Assembly: GCF_022179125.1 (NCBI RefSeq)
Contig: NZ_BPQG01000016.1
Span: 1 to 64,000 of the forward strand
DNA: 64,000 nucleotides
Direction: 5' to 3'
Source: Methylobacterium cerastii
GTDB lineage: Bacteria; Pseudomonadota; Alphaproteobacteria; Rhizobiales; Beijerinckiaceae
The translations under genes and the position numbers were made by a program. This document shows positions 34,464 through 43,245 of this stretch, in pieces. The notes under the pieces are model-generated. The model made no database searches, was not told where the DNA came from, and worked only from the letters and a program-made list of their open reading frames with translations. Positions within the stretch are counted from its first letter, which is position 1. Each line of letters opens with the position of its first letter.

Positions 34464-35738
34464 TCACGCGGCCAAGGTCTCGGCGAGGGGGTCGGCCGCC
34501 GTCGCGGGGCGCCCGAACATCAGGTCGTCGATCTGGTCTCCCACCGGTTCGCCGGTGCGGATCAGTGTCTTGCATCGGGCCTGCTCGCCGATGTCGCCGA
34601 CGAAGACCGCGCCGATCAGGCGGTCGCGCTCGATCAGGAGCTTGCGGTAGAGGCCGGCGCCCGGATCGCTCATCACGATCGCCTCGGCGGTCTCGGGCGT
34701 GTCGACGACGCCTGCGGAGAACACCGGCAGCCCCGAGACCTTGAGGCTCGTGGACAGCGCCGTGCCGGAATACCGCGCCTCCTGCCCGGAAAGGTGGCGG
34801 CTCAGGGTCTCGGCGTGCTCGTAGGCGGGCTCGACGAGGCCGTAGACCATGCCGCGGTGCTCGGCGCATTCGCCGAGCGCGAAGATCCGCGGGTCCGAGG
34901 TGGTCATCCGGTCGTCGACCTTGATGCCGCGGCCGGTCTCGAGCCCTGCGCCCTGCGCCAGGGCGAGGTTCGGGCGCACGCCGACCGACATGACGACGAG
35001 GTCGGCCGGCAGCACCGTGCCGTCGGCGAGGATCAGGCGCTCGACCCGGCCGTCGCCCTCGACGCGGTCGGTGTCGGCCTTGAGCAGCACCTTGACGCCC
35101 CGCGCCTCCATCGCCCGACGGACGAGGGTGGCGGCGGAATGATCGAGCTGACGCTCCATCAGCCGGTCCATGACGTGGAGCAGGGTGGTGTTGACGCCGA
35201 GCCGCGCCAGCCCGACCGCGGCCTCCAATCCGAGCAGGCCGCCGCCGATGACGATGGCCTTGGCGTGCTCGACCGCCGCCTTCCGGATCGCCGACACGTC
35301 CGCGAGGTCGCGGAAGGTGATGATGCCGGGCAGGTCCATCCCGGGCTTGGGCAGGCGGATCGGCACGGAGCCCACCGCCAGCACCAGCTTGTCGAAGGGC
35401 AGCACGTGGGTCTCGCCGACGACGACCAGCGCGTTCTCGCGGTCGACTTGCGTCGCGGGGGCGCCGGTGATCAGGCGGATGCCGTGGCTCTCGTACCAGT
35501 CGAGCCCGCGGAAGGCGCAAGCCGCCTCGTCCACTTCGCCGCCGAGCAGGGAGGACAGCAGCACACGGTTGTAGGCGGCCACCGGCTCGGCGCCGACGAC
35601 GGTGACGTCGTAGCGGCCGGGCGACCCTTCGGTCAGCCGTTCGAGGAAGCGCAACGAGGCCATGCCGTTGCCGACCACGACGAGCCTCTCGCGCGGAATC
35701 TCCGCCGCTGGAACCTGATCCGTCTGCGCTGTGAGCAT
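34464..35738 (-). CDS. NAD(P)/FAD-dependent oxidoreductase (NasB/NirB N-terminal-like)
   Basis: About 424 residues. Two Rossmann motifs (LVVVGNGMASLRFLERL and AIVIGGGLLGLEAAVGLARLG) plus a FAD-site (LADGTVLPADLVVMSVGVRPN, IFALGECAEH) define a rubredoxin/nitrite-reductase-type reductase. The sequence from AYNRVLLSSLLGGE onward is characteristic of the FAD half of NADH-dependent nitrite reductase, without the BFD and siroheme parts. It is the first gene after the leader region, so it is the promoter-proximal member of the nitrate operon. It probably transfers electrons from NAD(P)H to a ferredoxin or to NasA. The start is the ATG at 35738; an ATG at 35786 lies in the terminator U-tract and is unlikely. 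Confidence 0.9.
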   Translation of the reverse strand: MLTAQTDQVPAAEIPRERLVVVGNGMASLRFLERLTEGSPGRYDVTVVGAEPVAAYNRVLLSSLLGGEVDEAACAFRGLDWYESHGIRLITGAPATQVDRENALVVVGETHVLPFDKLVLAVGSVPIRLPKPGMDLPGIITFRDLADVSAIRKAAVEHAKAIVIGGGLLGLEAAVGLARLGVNTTLLHVMDRLMERQLDHSAATLVRRAMEARGVKVLLKADTDRVEGDGRVERLILADGTVLPADLVVMSVGVRPNLALAQGAGLETGRGIKVDDRMTTSDPRIFALGECAEHRGMVYGLVEPAYEHAETLSRHLSGQEARYSGTALSTSLKVSGLPVFSAGVVDTPETAEAIVMSDPGAGLYRKLLIERDRLIGAVFVGDIGEQARCKTLIRTGEPVGDQIDDLMFGRPATAADPLAETLAA

Positions 35739-35787
35739 CAGTGGAAGGGTCTCGTCCTCGAAAAACTGCGCGGGCACGTCCGCCACG

Positions 35788-35820
35788 AAAAAAGCCGCCG
35801 CCGATCGACCTCGGGCGAGC
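35788..35820 (-). terminator. Leader terminator upstream of the nitrate operon
   Basis: On the minus strand a GC-rich imperfect hairpin (GCCCGA around GGTCGA against TCGG.GGC) is followed by GGCGGC and six T residues, 50 bases before the first gene. A U-tract is rare in this genome window, which makes this the most convincing factor-independent terminator seen. Its position between the ANTAR hairpins and the first ORF suits an antitermination switch. Confidence 0.65.
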
Positions 35821-35846
35821 GTATCCGCCCGCGAGGAGACATCGGT

Positions 35847-35888
35847 TCAGCGGCCTCGCTGACGGTGTTGCCCGTCGTCGTTGACGGG
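35847..35888 (-). ncRNA. Candidate ANTAR-protein (NasT) target leader: two hexaloop hairpins
   Basis: Read on the minus strand: hairpin P1 is CCCGTC-AACGAC-GACGGG (35871-35888), a perfect 6-bp stem with a 6-base loop having A at position 1 and G at 4, the ANTAR signature. After 8 bases comes hairpin P2, TCAGC-GAGGCC-GCTGA (35847-35862), also a hexaloop with G at 4 but G rather than A at 1. ANTAR regulators such as NasT bind paired hexaloop hairpins to prevent termination. The terminator follows about 27 bases later. P2's loop deviates and could close to a tetraloop. Confidence 0.65.
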
Positions 35889-35900
35889 GCAGGCGATCTC

Positions 35901-35916
35901 AGCAGGTTCCGTGCCA
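35901..35916 (-). promoter_or_regulatory. Candidate sigma-54 promoter of the nitrate assimilation operon
   Basis: Minus-strand TGGCACGGAACCTGCT: the invariant GG and GC are separated by exactly 10 bases and the -24 box TGGCAC is perfect; the -12 box reads CTGCT instead of TTGCA/T. The predicted start of transcription is about 35890, just before the first ANTAR hairpin, so both hairpins would be at the very 5' end of the transcript. NtrC control is inferred from the promoter type. Confidence 0.6.
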
Positions 35917-36111
35917 ATTCGTGAGGATACGGTTCGCCCGCTGTCGCCGGGAACGCGAACGGCACCTTCGCGGGCCTTTCGATCACACGCGTGCGCTGCA
36001 CAAAGATCAGGCTATTGAGCGCTGATCAGGCAGGCATGTGCGAACGCGACGGCTCCGGCTTAGGGGGGCGGTCGCGATGCGCTTCGGCGGGGTCGAGGCC
36101 CGCTGCGGAGG

Positions 36112-36219
36112 CTAGATGAGGGTCGAGAGAGCGGCCATCAGGCCGACGACGGGAACCGCGCCGATCAGCAGGACCCAGCGCCACGGATGCGCGGCCTTCG
36201 CGCGCCGGTTGTCGTTCAT
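36112..36219 (-). CDS. Possible 35-residue membrane peptide
   Basis: MNDNRRAKAAHPWRWVLL, then a hydrophobic stretch (IGAVPVVGLMAALSTLI) ending at the stop. It is basic before the single membrane segment. It sits alone in the gap between nasS-like and the nitrate operon leader. No homologue known to me; it may be spurious, or the frame may start further upstream. Confidence 0.3.
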   Translation of the reverse strand: MNDNRRAKAAHPWRWVLLIGAVPVVGLMAALSTLI

Positions 36220-36394
36220 CGCCCGCGGCGCGCGTCCACGGTGCCGAACGTAGGCCGAAAGATCGACGCGTCCGCGCGAGGCGGGACTGGACGAGGCGGT
36301 GTCGAGCTTGCGGCAACCTGGCATGGCAGAACCATAACTGCGTCGCGGCGCCCGCGTTCCGTTGCGATCGTCGTGCCGGTGCGGTCCGGAGGGC

Positions 36395-37411
36395 TCAGGC
36401 CGGGGACAGCCCGGCCGCTGCGTAGAGGTCCGGCCGGTAGACGGCTTCCGCGGCCGGCAGGAGGTCCTCGGCCGGCATCTGCCCGGCGGCTCGCATCTGC
36501 GACAGGATCCAGCCGACATGGGCGGCGCGCGGCTCCTGCGCCGCCGCGTCGAGGCGCAGGTAATCGGGCGCTTCGCGCTCCCGGCCCGGCCCGTCGAGGA
36601 CGATCGTCCCCTCGAAGGTGCGGGCGATCAGATGGGGGTCGAGGTTCAGGTAGGGCCGCCGCGCGAGGCGGTGGGCGAGCTCGGTGCGATTGGCCGGGTC
36701 GGCGCACCAGCGCCCGGCGTGGGCGACGGCCCGCACCAGGGGCGGGATCGCGCCCTCGAGCCGCGGCGCGACGGCGAGCACCTTCTCGGGCGCGTCCGGG
36801 GCCACCTCGCAGCCCAGCGCGGCGATGCGCCCGAGTCCGGCCGCGACCGCCACCGCGTTCCAGGGCGCGCCGGCGCAGAAGCCGTCGACGATCCCGCGCG
36901 ATAGGGCTTCGACGCTGTGCTGGGGCGGCACCGCCACCAGGCGGACGGCGGCCGGGTCTAGTCCGCCGGCCTCGCAGAACAGCCGGAGCTGGTAGGTGTG
37001 CGAGGAGAACGGATGGACCGTGCCCAGCGTCAGCGGCCGGCCGGCTTCCCTGCGCGCGCCCGCCATCCGGGCGAAGGCGCCGGCGACGTCGGCGAGGCGC
37101 TCGCTCTCCGGCGCCATCGTGGCCCAGAGGGGGTTGGATAGGGTGATCGCGTTGCCGTTCAGGCTGAGCGACAGCGGCACGATCAGGTCGGAGGGCGGCC
37201 CCGACAGGGCGAGCGCGCTCGCCAACGCCAGCGGCGCCAGGATGTGCGCGGCGTCGAGGTATCCGAGCGCCAGCCGGTCGCGCAGCGTCGCCCAGGACGG
37301 CTCGGCGGTCAGCTCCAGGTCGAGCCCCTCGGCGCGGGCGAAGCCCATCTCGTGGGCGGCGATCACGGGGGCTGCGTCGCAGAGGGGCACGTAGCCCAGA
37401 TGAAGTCTCAT
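36395..37411 (-). CDS. nasS: NasS-like nitrate/nitrite sensor (NrtA/CmpA fold)
   Basis: About 338 residues, no signal peptide, so cytosolic. The sequence (LHLGYVPLCDAAPVIAAHEMGFARAEGLDLEL, then SWATLRDRLALGYLDAAHILAPLAL) is that of the NrtA/CmpA-type nitrate-binding fold used by NasS as an intracellular sensor. The gene lies 34 bases after the nasT-like ANTAR gene on the same strand, and the pair precedes the nitrate operon. In the known NasS/NasT pair, NasS sequesters NasT without nitrate and frees it when nitrate or nitrite binds. The alternative is a substrate-binding protein of an ABC transporter, but lack of signal and partner genes argues against this. Confidence 0.88.
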   Translation of the reverse strand: MRLHLGYVPLCDAAPVIAAHEMGFARAEGLDLELTAEPSWATLRDRLALGYLDAAHILAPLALASALALSGPPSDLIVPLSLSLNGNAITLSNPLWATMAPESERLADVAGAFARMAGARREAGRPLTLGTVHPFSSHTYQLRLFCEAGGLDPAAVRLVAVPPQHSVEALSRGIVDGFCAGAPWNAVAVAAGLGRIAALGCEVAPDAPEKVLAVAPRLEGAIPPLVRAVAHAGRWCADPANRTELAHRLARRPYLNLDPHLIARTFEGTIVLDGPGREREAPDYLRLDAAAQEPRAAHVGWILSQMRAAGQMPAEDLLPAAEAVYRPDLYAAAGLSPA

Positions 37412-37445
37412 CTGCGAAGCCTCCTCGGCGAAGTCACTGGCGCCC

Positions 37446-38033
37446 TCATCCGAGCAGGTCGGCCGCGGTGACGATCGCCCGCGCGATGTCGGCGATCTTC
37501 CGCTTCTCGTTCATCGCCTTCTTGCGCAGCTGCTTGTAGGCCTCGTCCTCGGACAGGCCCTTCATGCTCATGAGGATGCCCTTGGCGCGCTCGATCAGCT
37601 TGCGGTCGGCGAGTTCGCCGCGCGCCTCCGAGAGCTCCCGCTGCAGGCGCGAGAACGCGTTGAAGCGCAGGATCGCAATGTCGAGGATCGGCTTGATCCG
37701 CTCGGGGCGCAGGCCGTCCACGACGTAGGCCGAGATTCCTGCGTCGACCGCCGCCTGCATCATCGTGGCGTCCGAGCGGTCCACGAACATCGCCACCGGC
37801 CGCTCGACGTGGCGCGCGACGCCGGACATCTGCTCCAGGATGTCCCGGCTCGGGCTTTCCAGGTGGATCACCACCACGTCGGGGGCGAGCGCGGCGACGC
37901 GCTCCATCAGGTCGGCGGTGTCGGCCATCACCACGACGCGACCGATCCCGGCGGCGCGCAGGCCCTCCTCCAGGATCGCGGCACGCGCCCGGCTCGGATC
38001 GATCACGGCGACGGTGAGGCTGGTGTCTGACAT
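37446..38033 (-). CDS. nasT: NasT-like ANTAR-domain response regulator/antiterminator
   Basis: About 195 residues. An N-terminal receiver-like domain (VAVIDPSRARAAIL, VVVIHLESPSRDIL, VAMFVDRSD) is followed by a coiled stretch and a C-terminal ANTAR domain (RKLIERAKGILMSMKGLSEDEAYKQLRKKAM). In the receiver the usual phospho-aspartate site reads VIHLES (H/E), consistent with control by protein-protein contact rather than phosphorylation, as in NasT. It is expected to bind the hairpins at 35847-35888 and allow read-through of the terminator at 35788-35820. Confidence 0.92.
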   Translation of the reverse strand: MSDTSLTVAVIDPSRARAAILEEGLRAAGIGRVVVMADTADLMERVAALAPDVVVIHLESPSRDILEQMSGVARHVERPVAMFVDRSDATMMQAAVDAGISAYVVDGLRPERIKPILDIAILRFNAFSRLQRELSEARGELADRKLIERAKGILMSMKGLSEDEAYKQLRKKAMNEKRKIADIARAIVTAADLLG

Positions 38034-38119
38034 CTAGGCCCGGTGCTGGGCGACAAATCGGATCGCGGCGACGCATGCCGCCGGCTGCCCCGCAAGGCAA
38101 GCGTCGTGCCCCGGATCGC

Positions 38120-38227
38120 CAGGGCGATCGCTTGAAAGCGCCGGCTCTTTTTTCTTCGGTCTCGATCAACGGCGCCTGCCTCCACGGGTTTGGGCTTTCG
38201 CTCCGCGGGGCGCCCTTCGCGCCCTGC
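38120..38227 (-). repeat. Dispersed repeat C, copy 2
   Basis: Reverse-complement partner of 22911-23025, sharing CAGGGC.ATCGCT.GAAAGCGCCGGC, GGGCTTTCGCTCCGCGG and CTTCGCGCCCTGC. It occupies most of the 300-base gap between nasT and the exported hypothetical gene, and no gene is supported in that gap. Confidence 0.75.
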
Positions 38228-38333
38228 CGGATCGCTCCGGGCAACGGAGCGGAAAGGAAACGGTCTAGCTTCCGCCGCAAATCGGGATCACCCAGGCGGT
38301 CGTCGCGACGGTCGAGGAGGTTCGAAGCATCGG

Positions 38334-38900
38334 ATGTCGAAGCCAGACCCCTTCGCGACCCTGGACGGCGGCGGTTCCGGCCGGCTTTCCCTCCCCTTCC
38401 TGCCGACCCTGGCTACGGCGCTCGTGATCGGGGCAGCCTCGCTCCTGTGCCGCGAGCCGGCCCAGGCACCGGCCGTCCCGGCGCCCTCCGCCTCCGTCGC
38501 GCCCCACGCCTTCCATGCGGCGGCCCCGGCCGAGGCCGCCCTGCCCCGGCCGCCGGCCGCGATCGCCTTCGCGCAGTTCCCGCCGAGCCTCGTCCTGCCG
38601 GAGATCCGCACCGCGTCGCATCCGGTCGCGCGGGTCGCGACGACGGCCGTGACGCCGCGCCGCGCCTGCTCCGGACCGCGCTGCGCCGAGGGGCCGCCGC
38701 GCCGGCCCGACCCGTTCTCCGAAATCGTCCGGCCCTCACCCGTCGAGGCCGAGGCGCAGGTGCGCGACGGCCTGCTGCCGGACCTCGCCCTGCCCTTCGC
38801 CCCGGCCGTGCGCGCGGTCGGGGACGCCGCCGCCTACCTGCGCACCGGCGCCTCCGCACTCGGCAGCCCGGTTTCGGTCCTGGTCGACCGTTTGGACTGA
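38334..38900 (+). CDS. Hypothetical exported or membrane-anchored Pro/Ala-rich protein
   Basis: About 188 residues starting at the ATG 38334 after GAGGAGG (spacing about 13). One N-terminal hydrophobic segment (LPFLPTLATALVIGAASLLC) is followed by a Pro/Ala-rich linker, a CSGPRC pair of cysteines and an acidic/helical end. It looks like a single-pass anchor with a periplasmic tail. The frame extends upstream through repeat C, which is not credible coding sequence. No family recognised. Confidence 0.6.
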   Translation: MSKPDPFATLDGGGSGRLSLPFLPTLATALVIGAASLLCREPAQAPAVPAPSASVAPHAFHAAAPAEAALPRPPAAIAFAQFPPSLVLPEIRTASHPVARVATTAVTPRRACSGPRCAEGPPRRPDPFSEIVRPSPVEAEAQVRDGLLPDLALPFAPAVRAVGDAAAYLRTGASALGSPVSVLVDRLD

Positions 38901-39077
38901 GGGCTTTCCGCCATGCTGCGCTGCGGCCGTCCGGCCGCGTGCGCACCGTGACGGGCGCCGTGATTAGCGTCTTGGGCGGCGTCCGTTTTCCCCGTCGCGC
39001 CCTGGACCGCATCGCTTTGCCGAACTAGGTGCAGTGCATCGGACGGCGCCCGTCGCCGGCCGCGACGGATCCGCTTC

Positions 39078-40955
39078 ATGGCCGCACGCATCGAGGACTA
39101 CGCGCTGATCGGCGACGGCCGCACCGCCGCGCTGATTAGCCGGCAGGGCAGCGTCGACTGGCTGTGCTGGCCGCGCTTCGACGCCTCCGCCCTGTTCGCC
39201 GCCCTCCTCGGCACCGAGGAGCACGGGTTCTGGCGCCTCGCGCCGCAGGCCGCCCACGTCGAGACCCGCTGGGCCTACCGCGAGGGCAGCCTCGTGCTGG
39301 AGACCCACCACAAGACCCGCGAGGGCGAGGTGCGTGTCGTCGACTACATGCCCGTCGGCGACGGGTCGCACCTGATCCGCCTGGTCGAGGGCCTGCACGG
39401 CCGCGTGGCGATGCGCATGGATCTCGCGATGCGCTTCGATTACGGCTCGGCGGTCCCCTGGGTCTCGCACAACGAGCTTGGCGACCTCCGCGCGATCTCG
39501 GGGCCGCACAAGGCGGTCCTGCGTACCAAGGCGCCTCTGCGTGGGCATGGGCAGACCACGGTCTCCGAGTTCACGGTGCATGCCGGCGAGGCGGTCGCCT
39601 TCACCTTGAGCTACGGCGCGAGCCACGAGGAAGACCCGGCGCCGATCGAGCCGCGCAAGGTGCTCGCCGCCACCGACCGGTTCTGGCGGGACTGGTCCGA
39701 CCGCTGCGCCAGCGGCACGCCCTGGGACGCGATGCTGAAGCGCTCGCTGCTGACGCTGAAGGCGCTGATCTACATGCCGACGGGCGGGATCGTGGCCGCG
39801 CCGACGACGTCGCTGCCGGAGGACCTTGGCGGCGTGCGCAACTGGGACTACCGCTTCTGCTGGCTGCGCGACTCGACCTTCACTCTCCTCGCGCTGATGG
39901 ATGGCGGCTTCCTCGACGAGGCCCGCGCCTGGCGCGACTGGCTGCAGCGCGCGGTGGCCGGCAACCCGGAGCAGGCGCACATCCTCTACGGCATCGCCGG
40001 CGAGCGGCTGCTGCCCGAGATCGAGCTCGACTGGCTGCCCGGCTACGAGGGCTCGAAGCCGGTCCGGGTCGGCAACGCCGCGGTCTCGCAGTTCCAGCTC
40101 GACGTCTACGGCGAATTGTTCGACGCGCTCTACCAGGCGCGGATGCGCGGCATGCCGACCGACAAGGACGGCTGGCGCGTGGGCCTCGCCATCATCGCCC
40201 ACCTGGAGAAGGTCTGGAGCGAGCCGGACGAGGGCATCTGGGAGGTGCGCGGCGGGCGCAAGCACTTCGTCCACTCGAAGGTCATGGCCTGGGTCGCCTT
40301 CGATCGCGCGATCCGCAGCCATACGGGACAGGCCGACGCCCCCGACGCGCCGGTCGCGCGCTGGAAGGCGATCCGCGACCAGATCCACGCGGAGGTCTGC
40401 GAGAAGGGCTTCGATCCGGAGCTGAACAGCTTCGTGCAGTATTACGGCTCGAAGAAGCTCGACGCGAGCCTGCTGCTGATCGCCCATATGGGCTTTCTGC
40501 CCCAGGACGACCCGCGCGTGGTCGGCACCGTCGAGGCGATCGGCCGGGACCTGATGCGCGATGGCTTCATCCTGCGCTACGACACGCGGGGCCAGACCAC
40601 GGACGGGCTGCCCGGCAACGAGGGCGCATTCCTGCCCTGCACCTTCTGGTACGCGGACAACCTGATCGGCCTCGGCCGCCGCGCGGAGGCCCGCGCCCTG
40701 ATCGAGCGCCTGATCGGCATCTGCAACGACCTCGGCCTCGTCTCCGAGGAGTATGACGGGAAGGCCCGGCGGCTGGTCGGCAACTTCCCGCAGGCGTTCA
40801 CGCATGTTGCGCTCGTGAACACCATCCTCAATTACAGCCGGGCCGAAGGGCCTGCGAAGGAGCGGGGCGGCGCGGACGATTCGGACGCGCCCGCCGGCCG
40901 CGATTTGCGCGTGCACCAACCGCACGCGGTCGCGAGCGGTCTCGCGCCGCAGTGA
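39078..40955 (+). CDS. Glycoside hydrolase family 15 protein (glucoamylase/trehalase-like)
   Basis: About 625 residues. The N-terminal GH15 beta domain begins IEDYALIGDGRTAALISR, with GSVDWLCWPRFD. The (alpha/alpha)6 barrel carries the family blocks GGVRNWDYRFCWLRDSTF (general acid region) and a C-terminal GNEGAFLPCTFWYADNLI. Similar alphaproteobacterial proteins act on trehalose or alpha-glucans. It is followed 22 bases later by transketolase on the same strand and may be co-transcribed, delivering glucose to the pentose phosphate genes. Confidence 0.92.
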   Translation: MAARIEDYALIGDGRTAALISRQGSVDWLCWPRFDASALFAALLGTEEHGFWRLAPQAAHVETRWAYREGSLVLETHHKTREGEVRVVDYMPVGDGSHLIRLVEGLHGRVAMRMDLAMRFDYGSAVPWVSHNELGDLRAISGPHKAVLRTKAPLRGHGQTTVSEFTVHAGEAVAFTLSYGASHEEDPAPIEPRKVLAATDRFWRDWSDRCASGTPWDAMLKRSLLTLKALIYMPTGGIVAAPTTSLPEDLGGVRNWDYRFCWLRDSTFTLLALMDGGFLDEARAWRDWLQRAVAGNPEQAHILYGIAGERLLPEIELDWLPGYEGSKPVRVGNAAVSQFQLDVYGELFDALYQARMRGMPTDKDGWRVGLAIIAHLEKVWSEPDEGIWEVRGGRKHFVHSKVMAWVAFDRAIRSHTGQADAPDAPVARWKAIRDQIHAEVCEKGFDPELNSFVQYYGSKKLDASLLLIAHMGFLPQDDPRVVGTVEAIGRDLMRDGFILRYDTRGQTTDGLPGNEGAFLPCTFWYADNLIGLGRRAEARALIERLIGICNDLGLVSEEYDGKARRLVGNFPQAFTHVALVNTILNYSRAEGPAKERGGADDSDAPAGRDLRVHQPHAVASGLAPQ

Positions 40956-40977
40956 CGACAACGGGAAAGACGACACC

Positions 40978-43061
<2,084 letters not shown>

Positions 43062-43071
<10 letters not shown>

Positions 43072-43121
43072 GACAAGCACTGAGACAGGCACGCGTACAA
43101 GCACGCGTACAAGCACGAGTC
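43062..43121 (+). repeat. 12-bp tandem repeat spanning the tkt stop codon
   Basis: Five consecutive 12-base units (CAAGCACTGAGA x2, CAGGCACGCGTA, CAAGCACGCGTA, CAAGCACGAGTC) begin in the last codons of transketolase and continue past the stop. A hairpin follows (CCTGGG / CCCAGG, 43121-43140). Looks like recent slippage; it may lengthen the tkt/tal-pgi intergenic region. Confidence 0.8.
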
Positions 43122-43245
43122 CTGGGCATCGCGACCCAGGCCTGCGCTCCACGCCGGAGCCAAGGCCTGGGTCCGCGGGTTGATCTCCCGAGCGGGGGGT
43201 CGACGACACGACGAACCGAGACCGACGACTTTGCGAGGCATCGAC

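Noticed and set aside
38190-38333. N-terminal extension of the 188-residue exported hypothetical protein
   Set aside because: This part lies over repeat C and has no conserved or signal-like features; the ATG at 38334 precedes the hydrophobic segment.
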